This document shows positions 50,578 through 61,850 of a stretch of 64,000 nt of DNA, in pieces. Numbering within the stretch: position 1 is the first letter of the stretch; every line of letters begins with the position of its first letter. The DNA comes from Eulemur rufifrons (Eukaryota; Chordata; Mammalia; Primates; Lemuridae): assembly GCF_041146395.1 (NCBI RefSeq), contig NW_027182958.1:124001-188000 (forward strand), given 5' to 3'. Made by a program: the position numbers and the translations under genes. The notes below the pieces were generated by a model. That model was not told the DNA's origin, made no database searches, and saw only the letters and a program-made list of their open reading frames with translations.

Positions 50578-51904
50578 ATAGGGTTAGTGTTAAGGGTTAC
50601 GGGTAGGTTTAGGGTTCAGGGTTAGAGTTAGCATTAGGGCTTAAGGTTAGGATTACTCGGTAGGTTAGATTTAGGGTTAGATCTAGGCATTAGGGTAAGG
50701 GCTAGCGTTAGGGTTAAGAGATAGGGTTAGGTTTAATGCTTAGGATTAGGGTTAGGGTTTGGGGTTAAAGTAAGTGTTAGGGGTTAGGTTTAAAGATCCA
50801 AGGTTAGGGTTATTTTTAGCTGTAGTGTTAGGGTTAGGGATAAGGGATCCCATTACCATTAAGGGTCTTCCTTACTGTAGGGTTAAGGGTTAGGCTTAGA
50901 GGTAAAGGTTAAGGTTAGGGTCAGTGTTAAGATTTAGGGTGAGGGTTAACGGTTAGGGTAAAGGTTAAGCGTTAGGGTTAGGGATTAGTGATTAGGGTTT
51001 TTGGTTAGTGTTAGGGTTAGCGGTTAGGAGTTAGTGTTTTATGAAGGGGTATGGTTAGAATTAGGATTGGGGTTAGAGTTAGGGTGAGGTATAGGGGTTA
51101 GGTTTAGGGGTTAGTTTTAGGGTAAAAGGATAGGATTAGGGTTACGGGTTGGGCTTAGGTTTAGGGTTAAAGTTTACTGCTAGGGTTAGGGATAGGGTTC
51201 AGGGTTAGCTTTAGGGGTTCTGGTTAGGGTTAGGTGTTAGGTTAGTGTCAGGGTTAGGTCTAGTCGTGAGGGTAAGGTTTAGGGTTTGCTTTAAGAGCTA
51301 GGGTTAGGTTTAATGGTTAGGATTAGGATTAGGGTTAAGGGTTAGGGTAAGGCTTAGGGGTTAGGGTGAAGGGTGAAGTGTTAGGGCTTTTGTTAGGCAT
51401 AGCGTTGGGGTTAGAAGTAAGGGTTCCTGTCAGTTTTAGGGTTGTAGGCAGCGTTACGGTTAGGCTTAGCGGTTGAGAATTAGGGTTAGGGATTAGGTGT
51501 TACAGTTATGACTAGGACATAGGGTTAGAATTATGGGATAGAGGATGTTCTCAGAGAATGGGTTATGCATTAACGTTAGGATAAGAGGTTAAAGTTAGGC
51601 GCACGGTGAGGTTTACGTGTTAAGGGGAGAAATAGGAACAGGGTTAGGTGCCATGTTCAGGGTTAGGGTTATCTGTTAAAGGTATCATTTATGCTTAGCG
51701 CACGGGCCCTGTCCTCATTAAGCTGGGGGGAGTTTAGGGGGCTGCGATTGTCACCGGGAACCCACTGTATCGGATTCTGGGTATGGGCCCGTGGTTTTCA
51801 TGCAGGACCCAGTGGTAGAGCCTCCTTTCACACATGGCATGGGAGGATTGCAGGCTTTCTAAACTCTAAGAAAGCAAGAAGTCTGAGAATTAGATTTAGG
51901 GTTA
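50578..51904 (+). repeat. 1.87-kb telomere-like HOR, unit h (3' end replaced)
   Basis: Follows the HOR order through cassette A (51699-51898). It then switches to the sequence that follows A-prime cassettes (GTACGGTTTAGGGATGAAG), so the last ~0.75 kb of the unit is absent. Confidence 0.82.
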
Positions 51905-54115
51905 GGATTACTGTACGGTTTAGGGATGAAGATTAGTGATAGGGTGAGGCTTAGGGTTAGGGGTTAGGGTTAGGGTTAGGGTTGTTGGTAGGGTGAAGGT
52001 TAGGGTTGGCATTTTAGAATTAGGGATGAGGTGTTACGGTTATGGCTCGGGGTTAGGATTAGAATTATGGGATAGGACTTCTTCTCAGGGTGTTATGCAT
52101 TAAGGTTAAGATAAGGGGATAAGTTAGGGTTACGGGGAGGTTTCTGTTTTAAGGTGAGCAATAGGATCAGGGTCAGGTGCTATGTTCAGGGTGAGGGTTA
52201 TCTGTTAGGGGTAGTGTTTATACTTAGCGTACAGGCCCTGTCTGCACTGGGCGGGGGGCTGGGGTTAGGGGGATGGGATTGTCCCCGGGAACCCACTCTA
52301 TCATACGCTAGGTATGAGCTCCTGGTTTCATGCAAGAGAGAGCTGCAGAGCCCCCTTTTACTCATGGCATGAGAGGATTTTAGGCTTTCTAGACTCTAAG
52401 AAAGCAAGAAGTCTGAGAATTAGATTTAGGGGTAGGATTATGATAATGTTTAGGGTTAGGGTTAGTGTTAAGGTGGGGTCTTGGGGTTAGGGGTTAGGGT
52501 TAGAGGTTAGTGTTAAGTTTAACAGTTACAGTTAGGTTTATGGTTAAGTTTCAGGGATAGGGTTAAGGTTTGGGTTTAGTGTTTGGCACAGGGTAAGGCT
52601 TCAGTGTTAGCTTTATGGTTAAAGATTAGGATTAGGGTTAGTGTGAGGGTTAATGGTAAGGGTCAAGATTAAGGGTTAGGGTTGGGGTTAGGGTTAGGTT
52701 TAGGGTTAGGGCTTAGGGTTAAGGGATAGGATTAGGGTTAAGTGTTGGGCTTATGGTTAGGGTTAAAGTTTAGTGTTAGGGTTAATGTTTAGTGTTATGG
52801 TCCAGTTTAAGTGTTAGGGTGAGGGTTAACAGTTAGGATTAGGCTTAGGGGTTAGGGATATAGTGAAGGTTCAGTGTTAGGGTTAGGTTTAGGGTTCAGG
52901 GTTAGGGTTAGCTTTAGGGGTTATGGTTAGGGTTAGGTGTTAGGTTAGTGTCAGGGTTAGGTCTAGTCGTGAGGGTAAGGTTTAGGGTTAGCTTTAAGAG
53001 CTAGGGTTAGGTTTAATGGTTAGGATTAGGATTAGGGTTAAGGGTTAGGGTAATGCTTAGGGGTTAGGGTGAAGGGTGAATGGTTAGGGCTTTTGTTAGG
53101 CATAGCGTTGGGGTTAGAAGTAAGGGTTCCTGTCAGTGTTAGGGTTGTAGGCAGCGTTACGGTTAGGCTTAGCGGTTGAGAATTAGGGTTAGGGATTAGG
53201 TGTTACAGTTATGACTAGGAGATAGGTTTAGAATTATGGGATAGGGGATGTTCTCAGGGAATGGGTTATGCATTAACGTTACGATAAGAGGTTAAAGTTA
53301 GGCTCACGGTGAGGTTTACGTGTTAAGGGGAGAAATAGGAACAGGCTTAGGTGCCATGTTCAGGGTTAGGGTTATCTGTTAAAGGTATCATTTATGCTTA
53401 GCGCACGGGCCCTGTCGGCATTAAGCTGGGGGGAGGTTAGGGGGCTGGGATTGTCACCGGGAACCCACTGTATCGGACTCTGGGTATGGGCCGGTGGGTT
53501 TCATGCAGGACACAGTGGTAGAGCCTCCTTTCACACATGGCATGGGAGGATTGCAGGCTTTCTAAACTCTAAGAAAGCAAGAAGTCTGAGAATTAGATTT
53601 AGGGTTAGGATTATGGTTAGGGTTCAGGAGGAAGTGTAGTGTTATGGTGAGGGGATAGGGTTACAGATTAGGGTTACGGTTTAAGGTTACTGTTAGGTTT
53701 AACGGTTACAGTTCGTTTTCGGGTTGAGGTTTGCAGATAGGGTTAAGATGAGGGGTTAGGGTTTGGTACAGGGTTAGGGTTGTGTTAGGTTTAGGGTTGA
53801 AGATTAGGATTAGGGTTAGGATTAAAGGTTGGCATTAGAGTTAACGGTTAAGGTTAAGGGTTAGGGTTAGGGTTTAGGTTTAGGGTTAAGGGTTAGGGTT
53901 AGCTTTAGGGTTAGAGTTATGTGTTAGGGTTTTGTTAGAGGTTACGGTTAGGTTTACTGTTCACGGTTAGGGTTACGTTTAGGAGTTAGCATTAGGGTTA
54001 GGGATTAGGTTTAGGGTAAGTGTTTAGAGTTAGTGTTGGGCTTTAGGCTCGGGGCTTAGGTTCAGGGTCAGGGGTTAGGGTTGGTGGTAGGGCTTAGATT
54101 TAGCGGTCAGTTTAA
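51905..54115 (+). repeat. Shortened copy of the 55.3-58.8 kb super-unit
   Basis: Matches 55312-56105, then shorter pieces of 56700-58320 in the same order. It carries cassette A at 52227-52428 (partner 55636) and at 53401-53601 (partner 58084) but lacks the cassette B at 56353 and much of 56.8-57.4 kb. It is a deletion-bearing copy of the neighbouring module. Confidence 0.7.
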
Positions 54116-57100
54116 GGGCACAGGACCTGGTTAATCTACAGTGAGAGGGGTGTGGTCGGAGTCACCACTAAAGCACAACATCATTCCCTGGGCCTTGGGA
54201 GAAAACCTACATGCAGGACTCAGGCGGAGCCTCATCTCACACATGGCATGGCTGTATTGTACGCTGCATCACTCTGGGAATGGAAGCAGTGTGAGAATTA
54301 GGGTTAGGTTTGGGGTTAGGGGTTTCGAGTTAGGGGTTAGGTTTTGAGTCAGGGTCAGGTGCTAGGGATTAGTGGTTAGGGTTAGAGTTAGTGTTAGGGG
54401 TTAGGTGTTAAGTCTGGGTTAGGGGGCCAGGGTTGGGGTTAGCGTTAGGGTTAGGGGTTCGGGTTAAGGGATAGGGTTAGGGTTAAGGGTTAGGCTTAGG
54501 GTTAGGGTTCAGGGTTAGGGTTAAGGTTTAGGGTTAGAGTCAGGGTTAAGTGTTTGGGTGAGGCTTAACAGTTAGGGATAAGGTTAGGGGGTTAGGGATA
54601 GGGTTAGGGTTAAGGGTTAGGTTTATGGTTCAGGTTTAAGGTTAGGATTAGGGGTTAGGGTTAGTGTTAACTGTAGGTCAGTGTTGGGGGTAGATCTCTA
54701 GGCATTAGCGTATAGGTTACGGTTAGGGTTAAGTAGGGTTATGTTTAATGGTTAGGATTGGGATTAGCGTTAAGGGTTAGGGTTAAGCTTTAGGGGTTAT
54801 GACTAAGGATCAATGGTTAGGGTTATTTTTAGGCGTAGGGTTAGGGTAAGGGTTTTAGGGTTAGTGTTAGTGTTGTCGGTAGGGTTAAGGTTAGGGTTGG
54901 CGTTTCAGAATTAGGGATTAGGTGTTATGGTTATGGCTAGGAGTTAGGGTTCGAATTACGGTATAGGGCTTGTTCTCAGGGTGTCATGCATTATCGTTAA
55001 GATAAGGGGTTAAGTTAGGGTTAGGGTGAGGTTTACGTGTTAAGGTGAGCAGTAGGATCAGGGTTAGGTGTTATGTTCTGGGTTAGGGTTATGGGTGTGG
55101 GGTAGGGTTTACGCTTAGGGCACGGGCCCTGTATGCACTAGGAGGCGAAGTTAGGGGTCTGTGATGGTCGCTGGGAACCAATTCTATCGTACGCAGTGTA
55201 TGGGCCTCTGGGTTTCATACAGGACACTGTGGCAGAGCGGGCTTTCATGCATGGCTTAGTAGGATTGTAGGCTTTCAAAACTCTGAGAAAGCAAGTCTGA
55301 GAATTAGATTTAGGGTTAGGATTACGGTACGGTTTAGGGATGAAGATTAGTGATAGGGTGAGGGCTTAGGGTTAGGGGTTAGGGTTAGGGTTGTTGGTAG
55401 GGTGAAGGTTAGGGTTGGCATTTTAGAATTAGGGATGAGGTGTTACGGTTATGACCAGGTGATAGGATTAGAATTATGGGATAGGGCTTCTTCTCAGGGT
55501 GTTATGCATTAAGGTTAAGATAAGGGGATAAGTTAGGGTTATGGGGAGATTTATGTTTTCAGGTGAGCAATAAGATCAGGGTTAGGTGTTATGTTCAGGG
55601 TGAGGGTTATCAGTTAGGGGTATTGATTATACTTAGGGCACGGGCCCTGTATGCACTTGGCGGCTGGCGGGGATTATAGCGATGGGATTGTCCCCGGGAA
55701 CCCACTCTATCATACGCTGGGTATGGGCTCCTGGGTTTCATGCAGGACACAGTGGCAGAGCCCCCTTTTACTCATGGCATGGGAGGATTGTAGGCTTTCT
55801 TAACTCTGAGAAAGCAAGAACTCTGAGAATTAGATTTAGGGGTAGGATTATGGTAATGTTTAGGGATCAAGATTCGTGTTAGGGTGGCGTCTTAGGGTTA
55901 GGGGTTAGGGTTAAAGGTTAATGTTAGTTTTAACAGTTACCGTTAGGTTTACGGTTCAGTTTGAGGGTTAGGGTTTATGTTTGGGTCTAGTGTTTGACAC
56001 AGGGTTAGGCTTCAGTGTTAGCTTTACGGTTAAAGATTAGGATTAGAGTCACGGTTAAGGTTTAGTGTGATGGTTAATGGTAAGGGTCAATATTATGGGT
56101 TAGGGTGGGGTTAGGGTTAGGAATAAGGCTTCATGTAACCTTTAGGGTTAGAGTTAATTGTTGTGGTTACGGGTAGAGGTTAGGGTTAGGTTTAGGATTC
56201 ATGGTTAGGGTTATGTTTAGCGGTTAGTGTTAGGGTTAGTGGTCAGGTTTAAGGTAAGGTTTTAGAGTTAGTGTTCGGCGTTACAGTCTGAGCTTATGTT
56301 TACGGTTAGGGGTTAGTGTTAGTGTTAGGGCTGAGATTTATCTGTTAGTATAAGGGCACAGGACTTGTTTAATCTATGGTGAGAAGGGTGTGGACAGGTC
56401 GCTGTGACACCACACCATCGTACCTTTGTATTTTGCCTAGACCTACATGTGGGACACAGGCAGAGCCTCATCTCAGGAATGGCATGGCTGTATTGTAGGT
56501 TTGCTTAAGGCTGAGAATGGAAGAGGTGTGAGAATTAGGGTTAAGTTTAGGGTTACGGGTTTGGGGTTAGGGGTTTAGGGTTAGAGGGAGGGTTAGGGGT
56601 TAGGGATTAGTAGTTAGGGTTACTGTTAGCATTAAAGGTTAGGTCTTAGGGTTGGGATAGGAGCTAGGGTTAGGTTTAGGGTTGGGTTCAGTGTTAGGTT
56701 TAGGGTTAGGGGTTAGGGTTAGGCTTAGGGTTAAGGGATAGGATTCGGGTTAAGTGTTGGGCTTAGGGTTAGGGTTTAGTGTTAGGGTTATCGTTAAAGA
56801 TTAGGGTTAGGGTCAGGGTTAAATGTTTGGGTGCGGGTAACGGTTAGGGTCAGGGTTAAGGGTTACGGATAGGGTTACTGTTAAGGGTTACGGGTAGGTT
56901 TAGGGTTCAGGGTTAGAGTTAGCATTAGGGCTTAAGGTTAGGATTAGGTTGTAGGTTAGATTTAGGGTTAGATCTAGGCGTTAGGGTAAGGGCTAGGGTT
57001 AGGATTAAGAGATAGGGTTAGGTTTAATGCTTAGGATTAGGGTTAGGGTTTGGCATTAAAGTAAGTGTTAGGGGTTAGGTTTAAGGATCAAAGGTTAGGG

Positions 57101-58807
57101 TTATTTTTAGCCGTAGTGTTAGGTTTAGGGTTAAGGGATAAGGTTAGTGTTAAGGGTTTCCCTTACTGTTAGGGTTAAGGGTTAGGCTTAGAGTTAAAGG
57201 TTAATGTTAGGGTCAGTGTTAAGGGTTAGGGTGAGGGTTAATGGTTAGGGTAAAGCTTAAGCCTTAGGGTTAAGGGTTAGCAATTAGGGTTTATGATTAG
57301 TGTTAGGGTTAGGGGTTAGGAGTTAGTGTTTTATGAAGAGGTATGGTTAGAGTTAGGTTTGGGGTTAGTATTAGGGTTAGGTTTAGGGGTTAGTTTTAGG
57401 GTAAAAGGATAGGATTAGGGTTAAGGGTTGGGCTCAGGTTTAGGGTTAAAGTTTAGTGTTAGGGTTAATGTTTAGTGTTATGGTCCAGTTTAAGTGTTAG
57501 GGTGAGGGTTAACGGTTAGGATTAGGCTTAGAGGTTGGGGATATAGTTAGGGTTCACTGTTAGGGTTAGGTTTAGGATTCAGGGTTAGGGTTAGCTTTAG
57601 GGGTTATGGTTAGGGTTAGATGTTAGGTTAGTGTCAGGGTTAGGTCTAGTCGTGAGGGTAAGGTTTAGGGTTAGCTTTAAGAGCTACGGTTAGGTTTAAT
57701 GGTTAGGATTAGGATTAGGGTTAAGGGTTAGGGTAAGGCTTACGGGTTAGGGTGAAGGGTGAAAGGTTAGGGCTTTTGTTAGGCATAGCGTTGGGGTTAG
57801 AAGTAAGGGTTACTGTCAGTGTTATGGTTGTAGTTAGGGTTACGGTTAGGGTTAGCAGTTTAGAATTAGGATTAGGGATCAGGTTTTACAGTTATGACTA
57901 GGAGATAGGGTTAGAATTATGGGATAGGGGTTGTTCTCAGGGAATTGGTTATGCATGAACGTTACGATAAGAGGTTACAGTTAGGCTCACGGTGAGGTTT
58001 ACGTGTTAAGGGGAGAAATAGGAACAGGGTTAGGTGTTATGTTCAGGGTTAGGGTTACCTGTTAAAGGTATTGTTTATGCTTAGCGCATGGGCCCTGTCT
58101 GCATTAGGCAGTGTGGGAGGTTAGGGGGCTGGGATTGTCACCAGGAACGCACTGTATCGTACTCTGGATATGAGCCCGTGGGTTTCATACAGGACACAGT
58201 GGTAGAGCCTCCTTTAACGCATGGCATGGGAGGATTGCAGGCTTTCTAAACTCTAAGAAAGCAAGACGTCTGAGAATTAGATTTAGGGTTAGGATTATGG
58301 TTAGGGTTAAGGATGAAGTTTAGTGTTAGGATGAGGGCTTAGGGTTAGGGATTAGGGTTAGGATTAAAGGTTATTCTTAGGTTTAACGGTTACAGTTCGG
58401 TTTATGGTTGAGGTTTACTGTTAGGGTTAAGATGAGGGGTTAGTGTTTGGTACAGGATTAGGGTTAAGTGTTAGGTTTAGGGTTGAAGATTAGGATTAGG
58501 GTTAGGATTAAAGGTTAGCGTGAGAGTTAACGGTTAGGGTTAAGGTTAAGAGTTACGGTAGGGTTTAGGTTTAGGGTTAAGGGTTAGGGTAAGTTTTAGG
58601 GTTAGAGTTATGTGTTAGGGTTTGTGTTAGAGGTTAGGGTTAGGTTTACTGTTCACGGTTAGGGTTACGTTTAGGGGTTAGCATTAGGGTTAGGGATTAG
58701 GTTTAGGGTAAGGGTTTAGTGTTAGTGTTGGGCTTTAGGCTCGGGGCTTAGGTTCAGGGTCAGTGGTTAGGGTTGGCGGTAGAGCTCAGATTTAGCGGTC
58801 AGTTTAA
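54116..58807 (+). repeat. ~4.69-kb super-unit 1
   Basis: Cassette order: B (54116-54300, GTCACCACTAAAGCACAAC variant), A-prime (55118-55312), A (55636-55838), B (56353-56536), A (58084-58285). Spacings to super-unit 2 are 4692, 4676, 4684 and 4686 bp for the first four. The stretch 56.87-58.8 kb is a diverged 1.87-kb HOR, probably related to the progenitor of units a-h. Confidence 0.78.
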
Positions 58808-61800
58808 GGGCACAGGACTTGGTTAATCTAAGGTGAGAGGGGTGCGGTCAGAGTCACCATGAAAGCACAACATCATTCTCTGGGCCTTGGGACAAAACTT
58901 ACATGCAGAACTCAGGTGGAGCCTCATCTCACACATGGCATGTCTGTATTGTAGGCTTGCTTCACTCTGGGAATGGAAGTAGTGTGAGAATTGGGGTTAG
59001 GTTTGCGGTTAGGGGTTTCGAGTTAGGGGTTAAGTTTCGAGTCAGGGTTAGGTGCTAGTGGTTAGGGGTAGAGTTAGTGTTACGGGTTCGGTGTTAATTC
59101 TGGGTTAGGGGGCCAGGGTTAGGTTTAGGGTTGGGGTTAGTGTTATGGTTAGCGGTTAAGGTTAATGGATAGGGTTAGGGTTAAGAGTTAGGCTTAGGGT
59201 TAGGGTTCAGGGTTAGGGTTCAGGTTTAGGGTTAGGGTCAGGGTTAAGGGTTAGGGTGAGGGTTAATCGTTAGGGGGTTAGGGTTAAGGATTAGGTTTAT
59301 TGTTCAGGTTTAAGGTTATAATTAGGGGTTTGTGTTACTTGTAACTGTAGGTCAGTGTTGGGGTTAGAACTCTAGGCATTAATGTAAAGGTTAGAGTTAG
59401 GGTTCAGAGTTAGGGTTATGTTTAATTGTTAGGATTGGGATTAGGGTTAAGGGTTAGGGTTAAGTTTAGGGGTTATGACTAAGGATCAACGGTTAGGGTT
59501 ATTTTTAGGCATAGGGTTAGGGTAAGGGGTTAGGGTTAGTGTTAGTGTTGTTGGTAGGGTTAAGGTTAGGGTTGGCGTTTCAGAATTAGAGATTAGGTGT
59601 TATGGTTATGGCTAGGAGTTAGGGTTAGAATTACAGTACAGGGCTTGTTCTCAGGGTGTCATGCATTAACGTTACGATATGGGGTTAAAGTTAGGGTTAC
59701 GGTGAGGTTTATGTGTTAAGGTGAGCAGTAGTATCAGGGTTAGGTGTTATGTTCTGGGTTAGGGTTATGGGTGAGGGCTAGTGTTTATGCTTAGGGCATG
59801 GGCCCTGTATGCCCTAGGAATCGAAGTTAAGGGTCTGTTGTGGTCGCTGGGAACCCACTCTATCGTACGCTGTGTATGGGCCTCTGGGTTTATTGCAGGA
59901 CACTGTGGCAGAGCGGGCTTTCATGCATGGCTTAGTAGGATTGTAGGCTTTCAAAACTCTGAGAAAGCAAGAAGTCTCAGAATTAGATTTAGGGTTAGGA
60001 TTACGGTACGGTTTAGTGATGAAGATTAGTGATAGGGTGAGGGCTTAGGGTTAGAGATTAGGGTTAGGGTTAGGGTTGTTGGTAGGGTGAAGGTAGGGTT
60101 GGCATTTTGGAATTAGGGATGAGGTGTTATGGTTATGGCTGGGGATTAGGATTGGAATTATGGGATGGGGCTTCTTCTCAGGGTGTTATACATTAACGTT
60201 AAGATAAGGGGATAAGTTAGGGTTACGGGGAGGTTTATGTTTCAAGGTGAGCAATAGGATCAGGGTCAGGTGTTATATTCAGGGTGAGGGTTATCTGTTA
60301 GGGGTAGTGTTTATACTTAGCGTACGGGCCCTGTCTGCACTGGGCGGGGGGCGGGGGTTAGGGGGATGGGATTGTGCCCGGGAACGCACTGTATCGTACG
60401 CTGGGTATGGGCTCCTGGGTTTCATGCAGGACACAGTGGCAGCGCCCCCTTTTACTCATGGCATGGGAGGATTGTAAGCTTTCTAAACTCTGAGATAGCA
60501 AGAAGTCTGAGAATTAGATTTAGGGGTAAGATTATGGTAATGTTTAGCGAGGAAGATTAGTGTTAGGGTGGGCTCTTAGGGTTAGGGGTTAGGGTTAAAG
60601 GTTCGTGTTATTTTTAACAGTTACAGTTACGTTTTCGGTTAAGTTTCAGGGTTAGGGTTAGGGTTAAGGTTTGGTTTTATCATTTGGCGCAGGGTTAGGC
60701 TTCAGTGTTAGCTTTATGGTTAAAGATTAGGATTAGGGTTAGGGTTAAGGTTTAGTGTGAGGGTTAATGGTAAGGGTCAAGATTAAGTGTTAGGGTTGGG
60801 CTTAGGGTTAGGAATAAGGCTTCGTGTAACGTTTAGGTTTAGAGTTAAGTGTTATGGTTATGGCTAGAGGTTAGGGTTAGGTTTAGGGTTCAGGGTTAGG
60901 GTTACATTTAGGGGTTCGGGTTAAGGGTTAAGTTTAGGGTGAGTGTTTAGTGTTACTGTTGGGCGTTAGGATAAGGGCCGAGGTTTAGTGTTAGGATTTA
61001 GGTTTAGTGTTAGGGCTTAGATTTAGTGGTTAGTTTACGGGCACATGCTCTGTTTAATCTATGGTGGGAAGGGTGCAGACTGGGTCGCCTCAACACCACA
61101 CCATCGTACCTTGGGCCCAGACCTACATGCAGGACTCAGGCAGAGCCTCTTCTCACTCGTGGCATGGCTCTATTGTAGGCTTGGTCAACTCTGAGAATGA
61201 AGGAAGTGTGAGAATTAGGGTTATGGTTAGGGTTATGTGTTTGGGGTTAGAGGTTTAGGTTTGAGTGAAGTTTAGTGGTTAGGAATTAGAAGTTAGGATT
61301 AGTGTGTCAGGGGTTAGGTGTTAGGTTTTTGTAAGGGGCTAGCGTTAGATTTAGGTTTAGGGTTAATGTTCAGGTGGGTTAGGGGTCAGCGTTAGGGTTA
61401 GGCTTACAAGATAGGATTAAGGTAAAGGGTGAAGGCTTAAGATTAGCAGTAAGGGTTAAGGTTAGGGTTAAGGGTTAGGGTTGTGGTCCAAGTTAAGGGT
61501 GAGAGTGAGGGTTAACAGTTGCGATTAGGGTAATGGTTTAGGGATAGTAATAGGTTTAAGGGATAGGATTAGGGTTAGGTTTAGGGTCCGGGGTTAGGGT
61601 TAGCATTAGCGGTTAGGGTTAGGGTTAGGGGTTAGGGTTACAGTTAGGGTTAGGTCTAGGCATTATGGTAATGGTTCGTGTTAGGGTTAAGAATTAGGGT
61701 TAGGTTTAATTGTTAGGATTATGATCAGGGTAATGGTTAGGGTTAGGGTTAGCGGTTAGAGTTAGGGTTAGTGTTAGGGTTGTTTGTAGGGTGAAGGTAA

Positions 61801-61850
61801 TGTTTAGCAGTTTAGAATTAAGGTTAGGGATTAGGTGTTACGGTTATGCT
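58808..61850 (+). repeat. ~4.69-kb super-unit 2, 3' part divergent
   Basis: B (58808-58993), A-prime (59794-59991), A (60320-60522), B (61039-61217), all in register with super-unit 1. After about 61.5 kb the two stop corresponding, and the sequence leads into the macro-repeat boundary at 61851. Confidence 0.75.
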
